Source: Pannonibacter anstelovis (GTDB lineage Bacteria > Pseudomonadota > Alphaproteobacteria > Rhizobiales > Stappiaceae). From it: a DNA stretch of 64,000 nt. Made by a program: the position numbers and the translations under genes. Below, piece by piece: positions 27,463 through 35,756 of this stretch (position 1 is the first letter of the stretch; every line of letters begins with the position of its first letter). The stretch is from NCBI RefSeq assembly GCF_036881715.1, contig NZ_JBAKBF010000003.1:372001-436000 (forward strand), written 5' to 3'. The notes below the pieces were generated by a model. It was not told the DNA's origin and ran no database searches. It saw only the letters and a program-made list of their open reading frames with translations.

Positions 27463-28217
27463 GTGCGGAACAGCCTTGTGTATTGGGTTTCGTGACGCAT
27501 GGACGCGATGTCCGCGAGGAAGGTGCAGCTGCCGAGACCGTCAAGGCCGCTGGCGGCGGCAGTCTGCGCCGTTTCCATCACTTGCGGCATCAGCGAGGCC
27601 AGCACCCGCTGGCCATCCGTCTGGCCAATGGGCACGGCGCGTACCGCTGCCGAAATGAGGTTGGCGGCAAAAGCATGGAGATAGGCGGAAAGGCTCGCAT
27701 CTAGCCCGATGCCGGAGGCTGCAAGGCAAAGCCCCGCCGCAACCGGATAAGGCCATGTCTCTACCGCATCAGCGTCATCCGCCAGTTCATGGAAGGCACG
27801 CGCAGCGGCAGACGCTTCCGCGCCGGTTCCCCATGCGTTGCGGATGGTTGACAGGAAGGCGGTTCCCTGGCCCCCGGTTTCCGTATGCCGTTCGCGCGAA
27901 GGGCACAGGGCAAGGCCAAGCCCGGCCAGTTCCTTCACGGCCTGTGTATCTCCGGCCATCGCTGCCCGCCAGCTTTCTGCCAGCAGGATGCCATCCGTCC
28001 GTCCCGAGCCGTGGCGCAGGATATCCTGAACCCAGAGGCGCAGCGTTGCCGCATCATGCACGCTGCCATCCTCGATCACCTGTTCCAGCCCGTGGCTGTA
28101 GGTGAAGGCACCCACCGGAAAGGCGGGTGAGAAGAAGGCCTGCACGCGGTAAAGCTCCGCGAGCCCCGGCATCAGGGGGGGTGATTCACATGAAACAGGG
28201 GTGGCTTCAGCGGTCAA
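27459..28217 (-). CDS. ureF: Urease accessory protein UreF
   Basis: 252 residues. Helical chaperone in the UreDFG complex. It shows LYRVQAFFSPAFPVGAFTYSHGLEQ (typical UreF start), GLALCPSRERHTETGGQGTAFL and the later AAVRAVPIGQTDGQRVLA. The start is a TTG that overlaps the ureE stop (TTGA), preceded by GGGAGCGG; an alternative ATG at 28172 lacks a ribosome-binding site. Coupled with ureE and ureG. Confidence 0.94.
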   Translation of the reverse strand: MTAEATPVSCESPPLMPGLAELYRVQAFFSPAFPVGAFTYSHGLEQVIEDGSVHDAATLRLWVQDILRHGSGRTDGILLAESWRAAMAGDTQAVKELAGLGLALCPSRERHTETGGQGTAFLSTIRNAWGTGAEASAAARAFHELADDADAVETWPYPVAAGLCLAASGIGLDASLSAYLHAFAANLISAAVRAVPIGQTDGQRVLASLMPQVMETAQTAAASGLDGLGSCTFLADIASMRHETQYTRLFRT

Positions 28218-28807
28218 TGTCCGCTCCCGTCTCCGGAGCCGTGATGGCCATGCGAATGGGAGTGCGCGTGCGAGTGTGAGTGCCCATGGGAATGGCTATG
28301 GCTATGGCTGTGAGCGTGGTTGTGCGAATGCCCATGATCATGCCCATGCTCGTGCCCGTGCGTGCGGCCCTGGCCATAGGCGCCGCCTTCCGGGTCGAAG
28401 GGCGCCATCCTGTGTATGATGGTCCCGCCAAGCCGGGACACCATGTCCTCGATCACGTGGTCTTGCAGGATGCGCAAGGTCCCGTCCATCAGCTGTGTCG
28501 GCAGGTGGCGGTTGCCCAGATGCCAGGCGATCCGCATCAACGCGGCCGGTGAGGACGCGGTGATGTCGGTAACAGCCTCCGGCGCGGCTTGAACCTTGAT
28601 GATCCGGCCGTCCTCCAGCTGAAGCCCGTCGCCATGGCGCAGCCAGACAGCCTCGGGAAGATCCAGTAAAAAACTCGTCCCCCCGTCCGTTGTCAGCATC
28701 CCCCGGCGCCGGTGCCGGTCTTCGCCGCCCAGGGTCATGGTGTCCAGCGACCAGTCCGGCCAGGTTCCGGCCGGACGGACGAGACCTGCGCGCAAGGATG
28801 TACTCAT
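28214..28807 (-). CDS. ureE: Urease accessory protein UreE, nickel chaperone with His-rich tail
   Basis: 197 residues. Delivers nickel to urease. The N-terminal domain (peptide-binding) and the middle metal-binding domain with AWHLGNRHLPTQL and DHVIEDMVSRLGG are clear. The C-terminal about 45 residues alternate His with Gly, Ser, Asp, Asn or Ala and end HHGSGDGSGH. This is a strong metal-storage tail. The ATG at 28807 overlaps the preceding glutathione S-transferase stop by four bases (ATGA); the longer frame to 28939 is not used. Confidence 0.95.
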   Translation of the reverse strand: MSTSLRAGLVRPAGTWPDWSLDTMTLGGEDRHRRRGMLTTDGGTSFLLDLPEAVWLRHGDGLQLEDGRIIKVQAAPEAVTDITASSPAALMRIAWHLGNRHLPTQLMDGTLRILQDHVIEDMVSRLGGTIIHRMAPFDPEGGAYGQGRTHGHEHGHDHGHSHNHAHSHSHSHSHGHSHSHAHSHSHGHHGSGDGSGH

Positions 28808-29415
28808 GTTTGGGCGCCGGCGATACGCTTGCCGGCTGCCTTGAAGGCTGGGCGGCTTGTGGTCCGTTTCACATAATCCGGAATCGGACCTTCCTTCGGA
28901 ACGCCAAATTCGGGAATGCTCGCGCCCCACATCAGGCAATTGGTGATGATGATGTCCGCGACTGTGAACGTGTCACCCATGACATAGGTCTTCGTGCCAA
29001 GACGCTTGGCAAGAATGTCCAGCGCCTTCGTCAGCTCCGCCTTGCAGGCGCGCATGACGTCCGGCACGCGGACACCTTCGGGATGCACCACGGTATTCTT
29101 GAAGCCGGTCCAGAGTGCGCCTTCGATTTCATCAAGGCAGAACATGGTGAAACTGTCCTGCATTGCGCGGTCAATGGTCCCGGCCTTGAAGGTGCAGCTG
29201 CCGTGCTTGTCGGCGAGGTAGTGCAGAATGGCGGTGCTGTCGGTCAGAGCCACATCTCCGTCCATCAGAACCGGGATCTTGCCATTCGGGTTTACAGCCA
29301 GCACTTCCTGGCTGTGCGGCTTGGCCGGTACGATTTCATAGGGCTGGCCAAGCTCTTCCAGAAGCCAGTAGATGCGGCTTGCGCGGCTCTGCGGTACGCC
29401 AATAACCTTATACAT
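28804..29415 (-). CDS. Glutathione S-transferase family protein inside the urease operon
   Basis: 203 residues. The N-terminal thioredoxin-like domain has the glutathione-binding NPNGKIPVLMDGDVALTDSTAIL (NGKIPVL with cis-Pro, then the D-S pair), and a helical C-terminal domain with TFTVADIIITNCLMWG. These are hallmarks of cytosolic GSTs. The start MYKVIGVPQSRASR at 29415 is preferred over the frame start at 29457. It lies 48 bases after ureC and overlaps ureE by four bases, so it is co-transcribed and coupled with urease accessory genes. Substrate unknown. Confidence 0.9.
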   Translation of the reverse strand: MYKVIGVPQSRASRIYWLLEELGQPYEIVPAKPHSQEVLAVNPNGKIPVLMDGDVALTDSTAILHYLADKHGSCTFKAGTIDRAMQDSFTMFCLDEIEGALWTGFKNTVVHPEGVRVPDVMRACKAELTKALDILAKRLGTKTYVMGDTFTVADIIITNCLMWGASIPEFGVPKEGPIPDYVKRTTSRPAFKAAGKRIAGAQT

Positions 29416-29463
29416 TCCGGTTTCCTCCTGCAGCGCGTTTCCTTGCGCGCACAACATCTTATT

Positions 29464-31176
29464 TTAGAACAGGAAATAGCGCTGCGCCATCGGTAGAACC
29501 TCTGCCGGCTCGCAGGTCAGCAGCTCGCCATCCGCCCGCACCTCATAGGTTTCCGGATGCACCTCCACATGGGGCAGGGCGCTGTTGTGGATCATGGAGC
29601 GTTTGGAAATGCCGCCGCGCGTGTTCTTCACCGGCAGGACAAGGCTGTCCAGCTCAAGCCGGTCCTTGATGCCATGGTCATGTGCAGCCTTCGAGACGAA
29701 GGTGACGCGGCTCGCCGTCATCGCCTTGCCGAAGGCGCCGAACATGGGCCGGTAATGCACCGGCTGCGGGGTCGGGATCGAGGCGTTGGGATCGCCCATG
29801 GGGGCCGCGGCAATTGTGCCAAGCTTCAGGATCATGTCCGGCTTGACGCCGAAGAAGGCAGGCGACCAGAGCACAAGATCCGCCAGCTTGCCGACCTCGA
29901 CCGAGCCGATATGCTCGTCCAGCCCATGGGCGATGGCCGGATTGATCGTCACCTTGGCGATGTAGCGCTTGACGCGCATGTTGTCGTTTTCGCCCGTCTC
30001 CTCCGGCAAACGGCCGCGCTGCACCCGCATCTTGTGGGCCGTCTGGAAGGTGCGGATCAGGATTTCGCCGACGCGGCCCATGGCCTGGCTGTCGGAGGAG
30101 ATGATCGACATGGCCCCCATGTCATGCAGGATGTCCTCTGCCGCGATGGTTTCGCGCCGGATGCGGCTTTCGGCAAAGGCGACGTCCTCGGGGATCGACG
30201 GATCGAGGTGGTGGCACACCATCAGCATGTCGAGATGCTCGTCGATGGTGTTCTTCGTATAGGGCCGGGTCGGGTTGGTGGAGGAGGGGATGACATTGGC
30301 CTCGCCCACCACCTTAATGATGTCCGGCGCATGGCCGCCGCCCGCGCCTTCCGTGTGGAAGGCGTGGATGGTGCGGCCCTTGAAGGCGGCCTTGGTGTTC
30401 TCCACGAAACCGCTTTCGTTCAGCGTGTCCGTGTGGATCATCACCTGCACATCGTATTCGTCCGCCACGGACAGGCAGGTGTCGATGGCCGCCGGTGTCG
30501 TGCCCCAGTCCTCGTGCAGTTTCAGCGCGCAGGCGCCTGCCAGGATCTGCTCTTCGAGAGCGGCGGGCAGCGAGGCATTGCCCTTGCCCGCAAAGGCAAG
30601 GTTCATCGGGAAGCTGTCGGCGGCCTGCAGCATCCGCGCCAGATGCCAGGGGCCGGGTGTGCAGGTGGTGGCGTTGGTGCCGGTGGCCGGTCCCGTACCG
30701 CCGCCCAGCATGGTGGTGACGCCGGACATCAGCGCCTCGTCGATCTGCTGCGGGCAGATATAGTGGATGTGAACGTCCAGAGCCCCGGCAGTCAGGATAC
30801 GGCCTTCGCCGGCAATCACTTCCGTTCCGGGGCCAACGATGATGGTGACGCCTGGCTGGACATCCGGGTTGCCGGCCTTGCCGATGCCGGCGATCCGCCC
30901 GTCCTTCAGGCCCACGTCGGCTTTCACGATGCCCCAGTGGTCGATGATCAGCACATTGGTGATCACCGTATCCACCGCCCCGGCAGAGCGGGGATGCTGC
31001 GACTGGCCCATACCGTCACGGATCACCTTGCCGCCGCCGAATTTCACCTCCTCGCCATAGATGGTGAAGTCCTTCTCCACCTCAATGATCAGATCCGTGT
31101 CGGCCAGACGCAGCCGGTCGCCGGTGGTGGGGCCGAACATGTCCGCATAGGCGGCACGGGGCATCTTGAAGGACAT
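29464..31176 (-). CDS. ureC: Urease subunit alpha
   Basis: 570 residues, normal length. Catalytic subunit that hydrolyses urea to ammonia and carbamate. Nickel ligands are in LDVHIHYICPQ and MIHTDTLNESG; the lysine that becomes carbamylated is in CALKLHEDWGTTP; HAFHTEGAGGGHAPDI and the mobile-flap cysteine in MVCHHLDPS are intact. The ATG has GAGG eight bases upstream. Confidence 0.98.
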   Translation of the reverse strand: MSFKMPRAAYADMFGPTTGDRLRLADTDLIIEVEKDFTIYGEEVKFGGGKVIRDGMGQSQHPRSAGAVDTVITNVLIIDHWGIVKADVGLKDGRIAGIGKAGNPDVQPGVTIIVGPGTEVIAGEGRILTAGALDVHIHYICPQQIDEALMSGVTTMLGGGTGPATGTNATTCTPGPWHLARMLQAADSFPMNLAFAGKGNASLPAALEEQILAGACALKLHEDWGTTPAAIDTCLSVADEYDVQVMIHTDTLNESGFVENTKAAFKGRTIHAFHTEGAGGGHAPDIIKVVGEANVIPSSTNPTRPYTKNTIDEHLDMLMVCHHLDPSIPEDVAFAESRIRRETIAAEDILHDMGAMSIISSDSQAMGRVGEILIRTFQTAHKMRVQRGRLPEETGENDNMRVKRYIAKVTINPAIAHGLDEHIGSVEVGKLADLVLWSPAFFGVKPDMILKLGTIAAAPMGDPNASIPTPQPVHYRPMFGAFGKAMTASRVTFVSKAAHDHGIKDRLELDSLVLPVKNTRGGISKRSMIHNSALPHVEVHPETYEVRADGELLTCEPAEVLPMAQRYFLF

Positions 31177-31240
31177 GGAAGAACCTCGAAAATCACGTGT
31201 GAAAACAGGGCGTCAGGGACAGGCGCAGCGTCTCAAGCGG

Positions 31241-31546
31241 TCAGAGCGGTCCCATGACCTTCTGGTTGAAGCCATAGACGGTCCGGTCCCCGGTAAAGGG
31301 CACCAGCCGCACCTTGCGGGTCTGTCCCGGTTCGAAACGCACGGCGGTGCCTGCCGGAATGTCCAGCCGCTGGCCGCGTGCCGCCTCCCGGTCAAAGGCG
31401 AGCGCCGGATTGGTTTCGGCAAAATGATAATGGCTGCCCACCTGAACGGGCCGGTCGCCGGTGTTGGCCACTTCCAGCTCCGTCACCGGCGCACCGGCAT
31501 TCAGCTCGATCTCACCATCAGCGGGAAAAATCTCTCCGGGGATCAT
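31241..31546 (-). CDS. ureB: Urease subunit beta
   Basis: 101 residues. Structural subunit: MIPGEIFPADGEIELNAG, TGDRPVQVGSHYHFAETNPAL, GTAVRFEPGQTRKV and VYGFNQKVMG match UreB throughout. A longer frame reaches 31672, but the ATG at 31546 with AAGGAG upstream is the family start. Separate ureA and ureB genes are usual for proteobacteria. Confidence 0.97.
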   Translation of the reverse strand: MIPGEIFPADGEIELNAGAPVTELEVANTGDRPVQVGSHYHFAETNPALAFDREAARGQRLDIPAGTAVRFEPGQTRKVRLVPFTGDRTVYGFNQKVMGPL

Positions 31547-31601
31547 CGTTTCATCTCCTTGTGGCCTTCGTGCGTGCCTGACAGCCAAACTCCATGCTGC
31601 C

Positions 31602-31904
31602 TTACCGGATCGGCTGGTGGACGGTGACGAGCTTGGTGCCGTCAGGGAAAGTGGCTTCCACCTGCACGTCATGGATCATTTCGGCAATGCCCGGCATCAC
31701 CTGGTCGCGGGTGAGAACATGGGCGCCTGCTTCCATCAGCTCGGCCACCGTGCGCCCGTCGCGGGCGCCTTCCACAACGAAGTCGCTGATCAGGGCGATG
31801 GCTTCGGGATGGTTCAGCTTCACGCCTCGCTCCAGCCGCCGCCGGGCCACCATGGCGGCCATGGAAATCAGCAGCTTGTCCTTTTCGCGTGGGGTCAGGT
31901 TCAC
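31602..31904 (-). CDS. ureA: Urease subunit gamma
   Basis: 100 residues, normal length. Contains LTPREKDKLLI, ARRRLERGVKLNHPEA, VMPGIAEMIHDVQVEATFPDGTKLV-type end and VTVHQPI. The GTG start at 31904 is preceded by GGAGG. It lies 26 bases after ureD. Confidence 0.97.
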   Translation of the reverse strand: MNLTPREKDKLLISMAAMVARRRLERGVKLNHPEAIALISDFVVEGARDGRTVAELMEAGAHVLTRDQVMPGIAEMIHDVQVEATFPDGTKLVTVHQPIR

Positions 31905-31930
31905 GTGGATCCTCCGTTATGGGGTCTTGG

Positions 31931-32803
31931 TCAGCAGGACCAGAGGCGGGGCAGGGGCGCCTGCCGGCAGGTTTCAAGAAAGGTGATCAGGCCATCGCGC
32001 AGGCTTCGGCTGTCCGCGCTGACGAAGCGGGCCACAAGCTGGCCGTTCCAGGCGCTGACACCACCGCGCAAGGGGCCACCTTCGGGAGTGATTTCTTCAA
32101 GACAGCGGCGCGCGCGGGCAAGGCCGCTTTCTGCGTCTGGTCCGCTGTCGATGAAGGTGGCAAAGGCGCAGCCGCCTGCAGCAGTGGCGGGGCCCTCCAG
32201 CATCTGCGTGTCCGGGCCGATGGCGAGATTGTCGGCAAAGGTGAGCCGCCCATTGCGCCAGATGCGCCATTGGTCGCGGAAGGAAAGGGTCTTTACGCTT
32301 TCGCCCATGGCCTTGCGCCCAAGCACCACCATTTCGAGGCCGGTGAAGCGGGCAGAGCCTTCAAGCCGCACGTCCATCTTGCGGGAGAGCGCGCTGGCCT
32401 CAAAGAGGATCAGCTCCTGCGGCAGCCACTCCAGATGTGCGCCGTCCTCTGCCGACAGGCTGTTCAGCACTTCGCCCGTGCCGCCGGAGCTGCGATAGGC
32501 GCGCTCGGCAGTCTGCGAGGTGAGGATGGCGCGGGTTCCTGCGGCGAGGTGCCCGGTGTAATTGAGCCGGTCGCCGCCGGTGATGCCGCCCGAAGTATTC
32601 AGCAGCACAGCCAGCGGCAGGCCATCGTAGACCTTCGGCAGACGGATCTTGGCCGAGCCCGATTGATAGAGCCCGTCAAGGCAGGTTTTGCCATCGCGCT
32701 GGGCAAAGGAGACACGCGCCGTGCCACGGGCGCGCTGCATCACGGGCCGGGTGCTGCCCCCGCTGCCTGCTCCGCCGCCCTCGATGCCCGTTTCCGCCCG
32801 CAT
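31931..32803 (-). CDS. ureD: Urease accessory protein UreD
   Basis: About 290 residues. Scaffold protein that, with UreF and UreG, loads nickel into apo-urease. Seen are LLNTSGGITGGDRL, SQTAERAYRSSGG, LEWLPQELILFEAS and GRKAMGES. The N-terminus is uncertain: the frame opens at a TTG at 32878 and has ATGs at 32821 and 32803. The last has AGAGGTGGC in front and is preferred. First gene of the urease operon, behind a probable sigma-54 promoter. Confidence 0.94.
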   Translation of the reverse strand: MRAETGIEGGGAGSGGSTRPVMQRARGTARVSFAQRDGKTCLDGLYQSGSAKIRLPKVYDGLPLAVLLNTSGGITGGDRLNYTGHLAAGTRAILTSQTAERAYRSSGGTGEVLNSLSAEDGAHLEWLPQELILFEASALSRKMDVRLEGSARFTGLEMVVLGRKAMGESVKTLSFRDQWRIWRNGRLTFADNLAIGPDTQMLEGPATAAGGCAFATFIDSGPDAESGLARARRCLEEITPEGGPLRGGVSAWNGQLVARFVSADSRSLRDGLITFLETCRQAPLPRLWSC

Positions 32804-32920
32804 GCCACCTCTTCTGTGCATCCCAGTGCTCTGTGCGAGCCTTGTCTGATCTTGTGCCGGGAGCGTGTCTTCACGCAAGGGTGCTCCCGGAAGGCAACTC
32901 CGGCCCCGGAGCGAGACACT

Positions 32921-32936
32921 AGCAAAGCCGGGGCCA
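32921..32936 (-). promoter_or_regulatory. Probable sigma-54 promoter of the urease operon
   Basis: Minus strand TGGCCCCGGCTTTGCT fits the -24/-12 consensus TGGCACG-N4-TTGCW. The essential GG and GC are spaced exactly, the -12 element TTGCT is perfect, and the -24 element matches five of seven. It lies about 118 bases before the preferred ureD start. Sigma-54 and NtrC control of urease by nitrogen is known in other bacteria. Confidence 0.55.
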
Positions 32937-33151
32937 TATGCCTGCGCGTTGTGCGCCCGCAGATATGGAGTTTGGAGCTGAACTCAGAATGTGCAAAAAT
33001 CAGGCATATGCGCAGAAAGCAGGCAATGCGCCTGCTTCCTTCTCCTCACAACTCCGTGCGGGGGCTTTGCATTCCTTAACCCTGATCGGCTATGGAAGGA
33101 TGGGGGCTGCGTTCCTGGGCTGTTCCGGGGCATTCGGATGACGAGGGTGTC

Positions 33152-34528
33152 GTGTTTTCGCGATTGATTGACAAGCGCCTGCTGGGCCTTGCTGCTATTT
33201 CCGGCTGGCTGTGCCTTTGCGGGCTGGCCGTTCCTGCCAAGGCTGACATTGGTCCCTATCTGGTGATCGATGCTGCCACCGGCACCGTGCTGGAAGAGCA
33301 TGAGGCGACCCGGCCCTGGTATCCGGCTTCGCTGACCAAGATGATGACGGCCTATGTCACCCTCAAGGCCATACGCGAGGGAAGACTCGAGCTGACCTCC
33401 CCGGTTACCCAGTCTGCCAATTCCATCGCCCAGCCGCCCAGCAAGATGGGCTTCAAGGTGGGCACGCAGCTCACGCTGGAAACAGCGCTCACCATCCTCA
33501 TGGTCAAGTCGGCCAACGATCTGGCCGTTGCGATTGGGGAGACAGTTGGGGGCACCGAGGAGAATTTCATTGCGATGATGAATGCGGAAGCGCGCCGTCT
33601 TGGCATGCGCAGCACCCATTTCGTCAATCCGCATGGCCTGCCTGACAACCGGCAGGTGTCCTCAGCTGCGGATCTTGCCATTCTGGCGCTGGCCTTGAAA
33701 CGCGAGTTCCCCGAAGCCCATAAATATTACCGGCATCCCGGCCTGAAATTCGGCAAGAAGACGCTGCGCTCCGCCAATCGCGAGTTCCTGCAGCGTGTGC
33801 CGGGGGCCGACGGACTCAAGACCGGCTACATCTGCAATTCGGGCTATAATGTTGCCGCTTCTGCCACGCGCAATGGCCGAACGATAATTGCAGTTGTGCT
33901 GGGGGCGGGCTCCGGGCTGGAGCGCACCGCCTTTACCCGTGAGGTGATCGACCGTGGCTTCCGCCTTGGCGGGCGTGGCCAGCATGTCTCCACCCTGCCG
34001 CCGAGCGGCGCAGGGCTTCCGGCAGATGGCTATTGCAAGCGCAACCCGAAACTCGGGCCGGAACAGATTCTGGCCCGCTACGACATCCGCCAAGCTGCGG
34101 GCAAGACACGCTCTGCGGTGGTGTTCCAGTCCACGGGCGAGGGCCGTCCGGTGATTGCGGTTCCGGCAGGGGATGCTGAACCGGGGGAAGAGGGTGCGGA
34201 ATTCCCGTCCAAATCCGGCAAGGTTGACTGGAACATGATCCTTGACCGCACGGTCGGCACAGAACAGGTAGCCTATGCGCCCATCACAGTGCGTACGGGC
34301 CTTGCACCGGGCTCTGTCCCTGCTGCTGCGGCGATAGCCCCTGTAGCGGCACCTGCCGCCACGGTTGCCGCTGAGCTTCCGTCCGTCCGCCTGCCGGCAT
34401 CAAAGCCACTGGATCTGAGGCCTTCCGTGGTTGTGCCGGGCGCGGCACAAACCACCCCGGCATTTGGTTCCCTCTTCAACGGCAACGTGCCGGCTTCCGC
34501 CGTCCCCAGAGCCAAGAGCGGCAACTGA
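33152..34528 (+). CDS. D-alanyl-D-alanine carboxypeptidase (peptidase S11, low-molecular-weight PBP)
   Basis: 458 residues from the GTG at 33152, which has GAGGG upstream and yields a signal peptide (FSRLIDKRLLGLAAISGWLC, cleavage after AKA). The frame is also open from an ATG at 33092. Serine penicillin-binding motifs are complete: SLTK (catalytic Ser), SAN, and KTG in GLKTGYICNSGYN. It trims peptidoglycan pentapeptides in the periplasm. The C-terminal about 100 residues are Ala/Pro/Val-rich low complexity, likely a wall-spanning or flexible tail; no SPOR domain is evident. Confidence 0.92.
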   Translation: MFSRLIDKRLLGLAAISGWLCLCGLAVPAKADIGPYLVIDAATGTVLEEHEATRPWYPASLTKMMTAYVTLKAIREGRLELTSPVTQSANSIAQPPSKMGFKVGTQLTLETALTILMVKSANDLAVAIGETVGGTEENFIAMMNAEARRLGMRSTHFVNPHGLPDNRQVSSAADLAILALALKREFPEAHKYYRHPGLKFGKKTLRSANREFLQRVPGADGLKTGYICNSGYNVAASATRNGRTIIAVVLGAGSGLERTAFTREVIDRGFRLGGRGQHVSTLPPSGAGLPADGYCKRNPKLGPEQILARYDIRQAAGKTRSAVVFQSTGEGRPVIAVPAGDAEPGEEGAEFPSKSGKVDWNMILDRTVGTEQVAYAPITVRTGLAPGSVPAAAAIAPVAAPAATVAAELPSVRLPASKPLDLRPSVVVPGAAQTTPAFGSLFNGNVPASAVPRAKSGN

Positions 34529-34555
34529 CGCAGAGCTGCGCGAAGGATAGTCAAG

Positions 34556-35752
34556 ATGACCGAAGCTCAGGATGGCGCCGCCGCACAGCCGCAGCGCGGC
34601 CCGAAGCCGCCCATTCCCCTGTCCATCATCACGGGCTTTCTGGGGGCTGGCAAGACGACGCTGCTGAACCGCATCCTCAAGGATCCGGCGATGGCGGATA
34701 CGGCGGTCATCATCAACGAGTTTGGTGATGTCGGGCTGGATCACCTGCTGGTGGATCAGTCGAGCGAGGGCGTCCTGGAGCTCTCCTCCGGCTGCCTGTG
34801 CTGCACCATCCGGGGGGACCTGATCAACACGCTGGAAGACCTGCTGCGCCGTCTGGACAATGGCCGCATGGAGCGTCTGGCGCGGGTGGTGATCGAGACA
34901 ACGGGTCTCGCCGATCCCGCTCCGATCCTGCACACGGTGATGCTGCATCCCTATCTGATGCTGCGCTACCGGCTGGACAGTGTCGTGACGCTGGTGGATG
35001 CGGTCAACGGTTCTGCGACGCTCGATGCCCATCAGGAAGCTGTGCGTCAGGCTGCCGTTGCCGACCGGCTGGTGCTGACCAAGACCGATCTGCTGGAGGG
35101 CGATGCGGGAGCTGCGACCCTTGACGCCTTGACCGCACGGCTGAAGGCGCTCAATCCCGGTGCGCAGCTTCTCAGCGGGCAGAAGGGCGAGGCTGATGCG
35201 GCGCATCTGTTCAATGCCGGGCTTTATGATCCAGCCACCAAGATCCCCGATGTGGCGCGCTGGCTGAATGCGCAGGCCTATGAAGCTCACGGTCATCACC
35301 ACCACGGGCATGACCACGCCCACGGCCATCATCACCACGATCATGGGCACCATCATCACGATGTGAACCGTCACGACGACAAGATCCGCGCCTTCACGCT
35401 GACCGCGAACCGCCCGGTTCCTGCCTCGGCGCTGGAAATGTTCCTTGATCTTTTGCGCTCCGCCCATGGGCCGAAGCTGCTGCGGGTGAAGGGCATCATC
35501 CAGATTGCCGAAGATCCGGACCGGCCCGTGGTCATTCACGGGGTGCAGCATGTGTTCCACCCGCCAGTCACGCTGGCTGGCTGGCCGGATGGCGACAGGC
35601 GCACGCGGCTGGTCTTCATCACCTACGATCTTGCCGAAGGTTTCGTCCGCCGCCTCTTTGACGCCTTCACCGGCGCCATGGTCAGTGACACGCCGGACGC
35701 CCAGGCCATGATGGACAACCCGCTCGCCATCTCCGGCTTCAAGCCCGGGTGA
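34556..35752 (+). CDS. COG0523 (CobW/YjiA) family metal-binding GTPase with His-rich loop
   Basis: 398 residues. G3E-family GTPase: P-loop GFLGAGKTTLLN (about 27-38), the signature CLCC metal motif in SSGCLCCTIRGDL, and the C-terminal CobW domain. Between the domains (about 241-277) lies a run of about 20 His mixed with Gly, Asp and Ala. COG0523 proteins are metallochaperones or zinc, cobalt or nickel trafficking GTPases; the metal cannot be assigned. It is 1.7 kb from the urease operon and 3.6 kb from a cobalamin adenosyltransferase, so nickel or cobalt are as possible as zinc. No cobaltochelatase genes are nearby. Confidence 0.92.
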   Translation: MTEAQDGAAAQPQRGPKPPIPLSIITGFLGAGKTTLLNRILKDPAMADTAVIINEFGDVGLDHLLVDQSSEGVLELSSGCLCCTIRGDLINTLEDLLRRLDNGRMERLARVVIETTGLADPAPILHTVMLHPYLMLRYRLDSVVTLVDAVNGSATLDAHQEAVRQAAVADRLVLTKTDLLEGDAGAATLDALTARLKALNPGAQLLSGQKGEADAAHLFNAGLYDPATKIPDVARWLNAQAYEAHGHHHHGHDHAHGHHHHDHGHHHHDVNRHDDKIRAFTLTANRPVPASALEMFLDLLRSAHGPKLLRVKGIIQIAEDPDRPVVIHGVQHVFHPPVTLAGWPDGDRRTRLVFITYDLAEGFVRRLFDAFTGAMVSDTPDAQAMMDNPLAISGFKPG

Positions 35753-35756
35753 CGCC

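Noticed and set aside
28182..28197. parS-like TGATTCACATGAAACA near the ureF start
   Set aside because: The central CACGTG is broken to CACATG and the place is 23 kb from parAB, so ParB loading is unlikely.
29557..31257. 566-codon plus-strand open frame opposite ureC
   Set aside because: Antisense shadow of ureC with its codon third-position bias; no domain.
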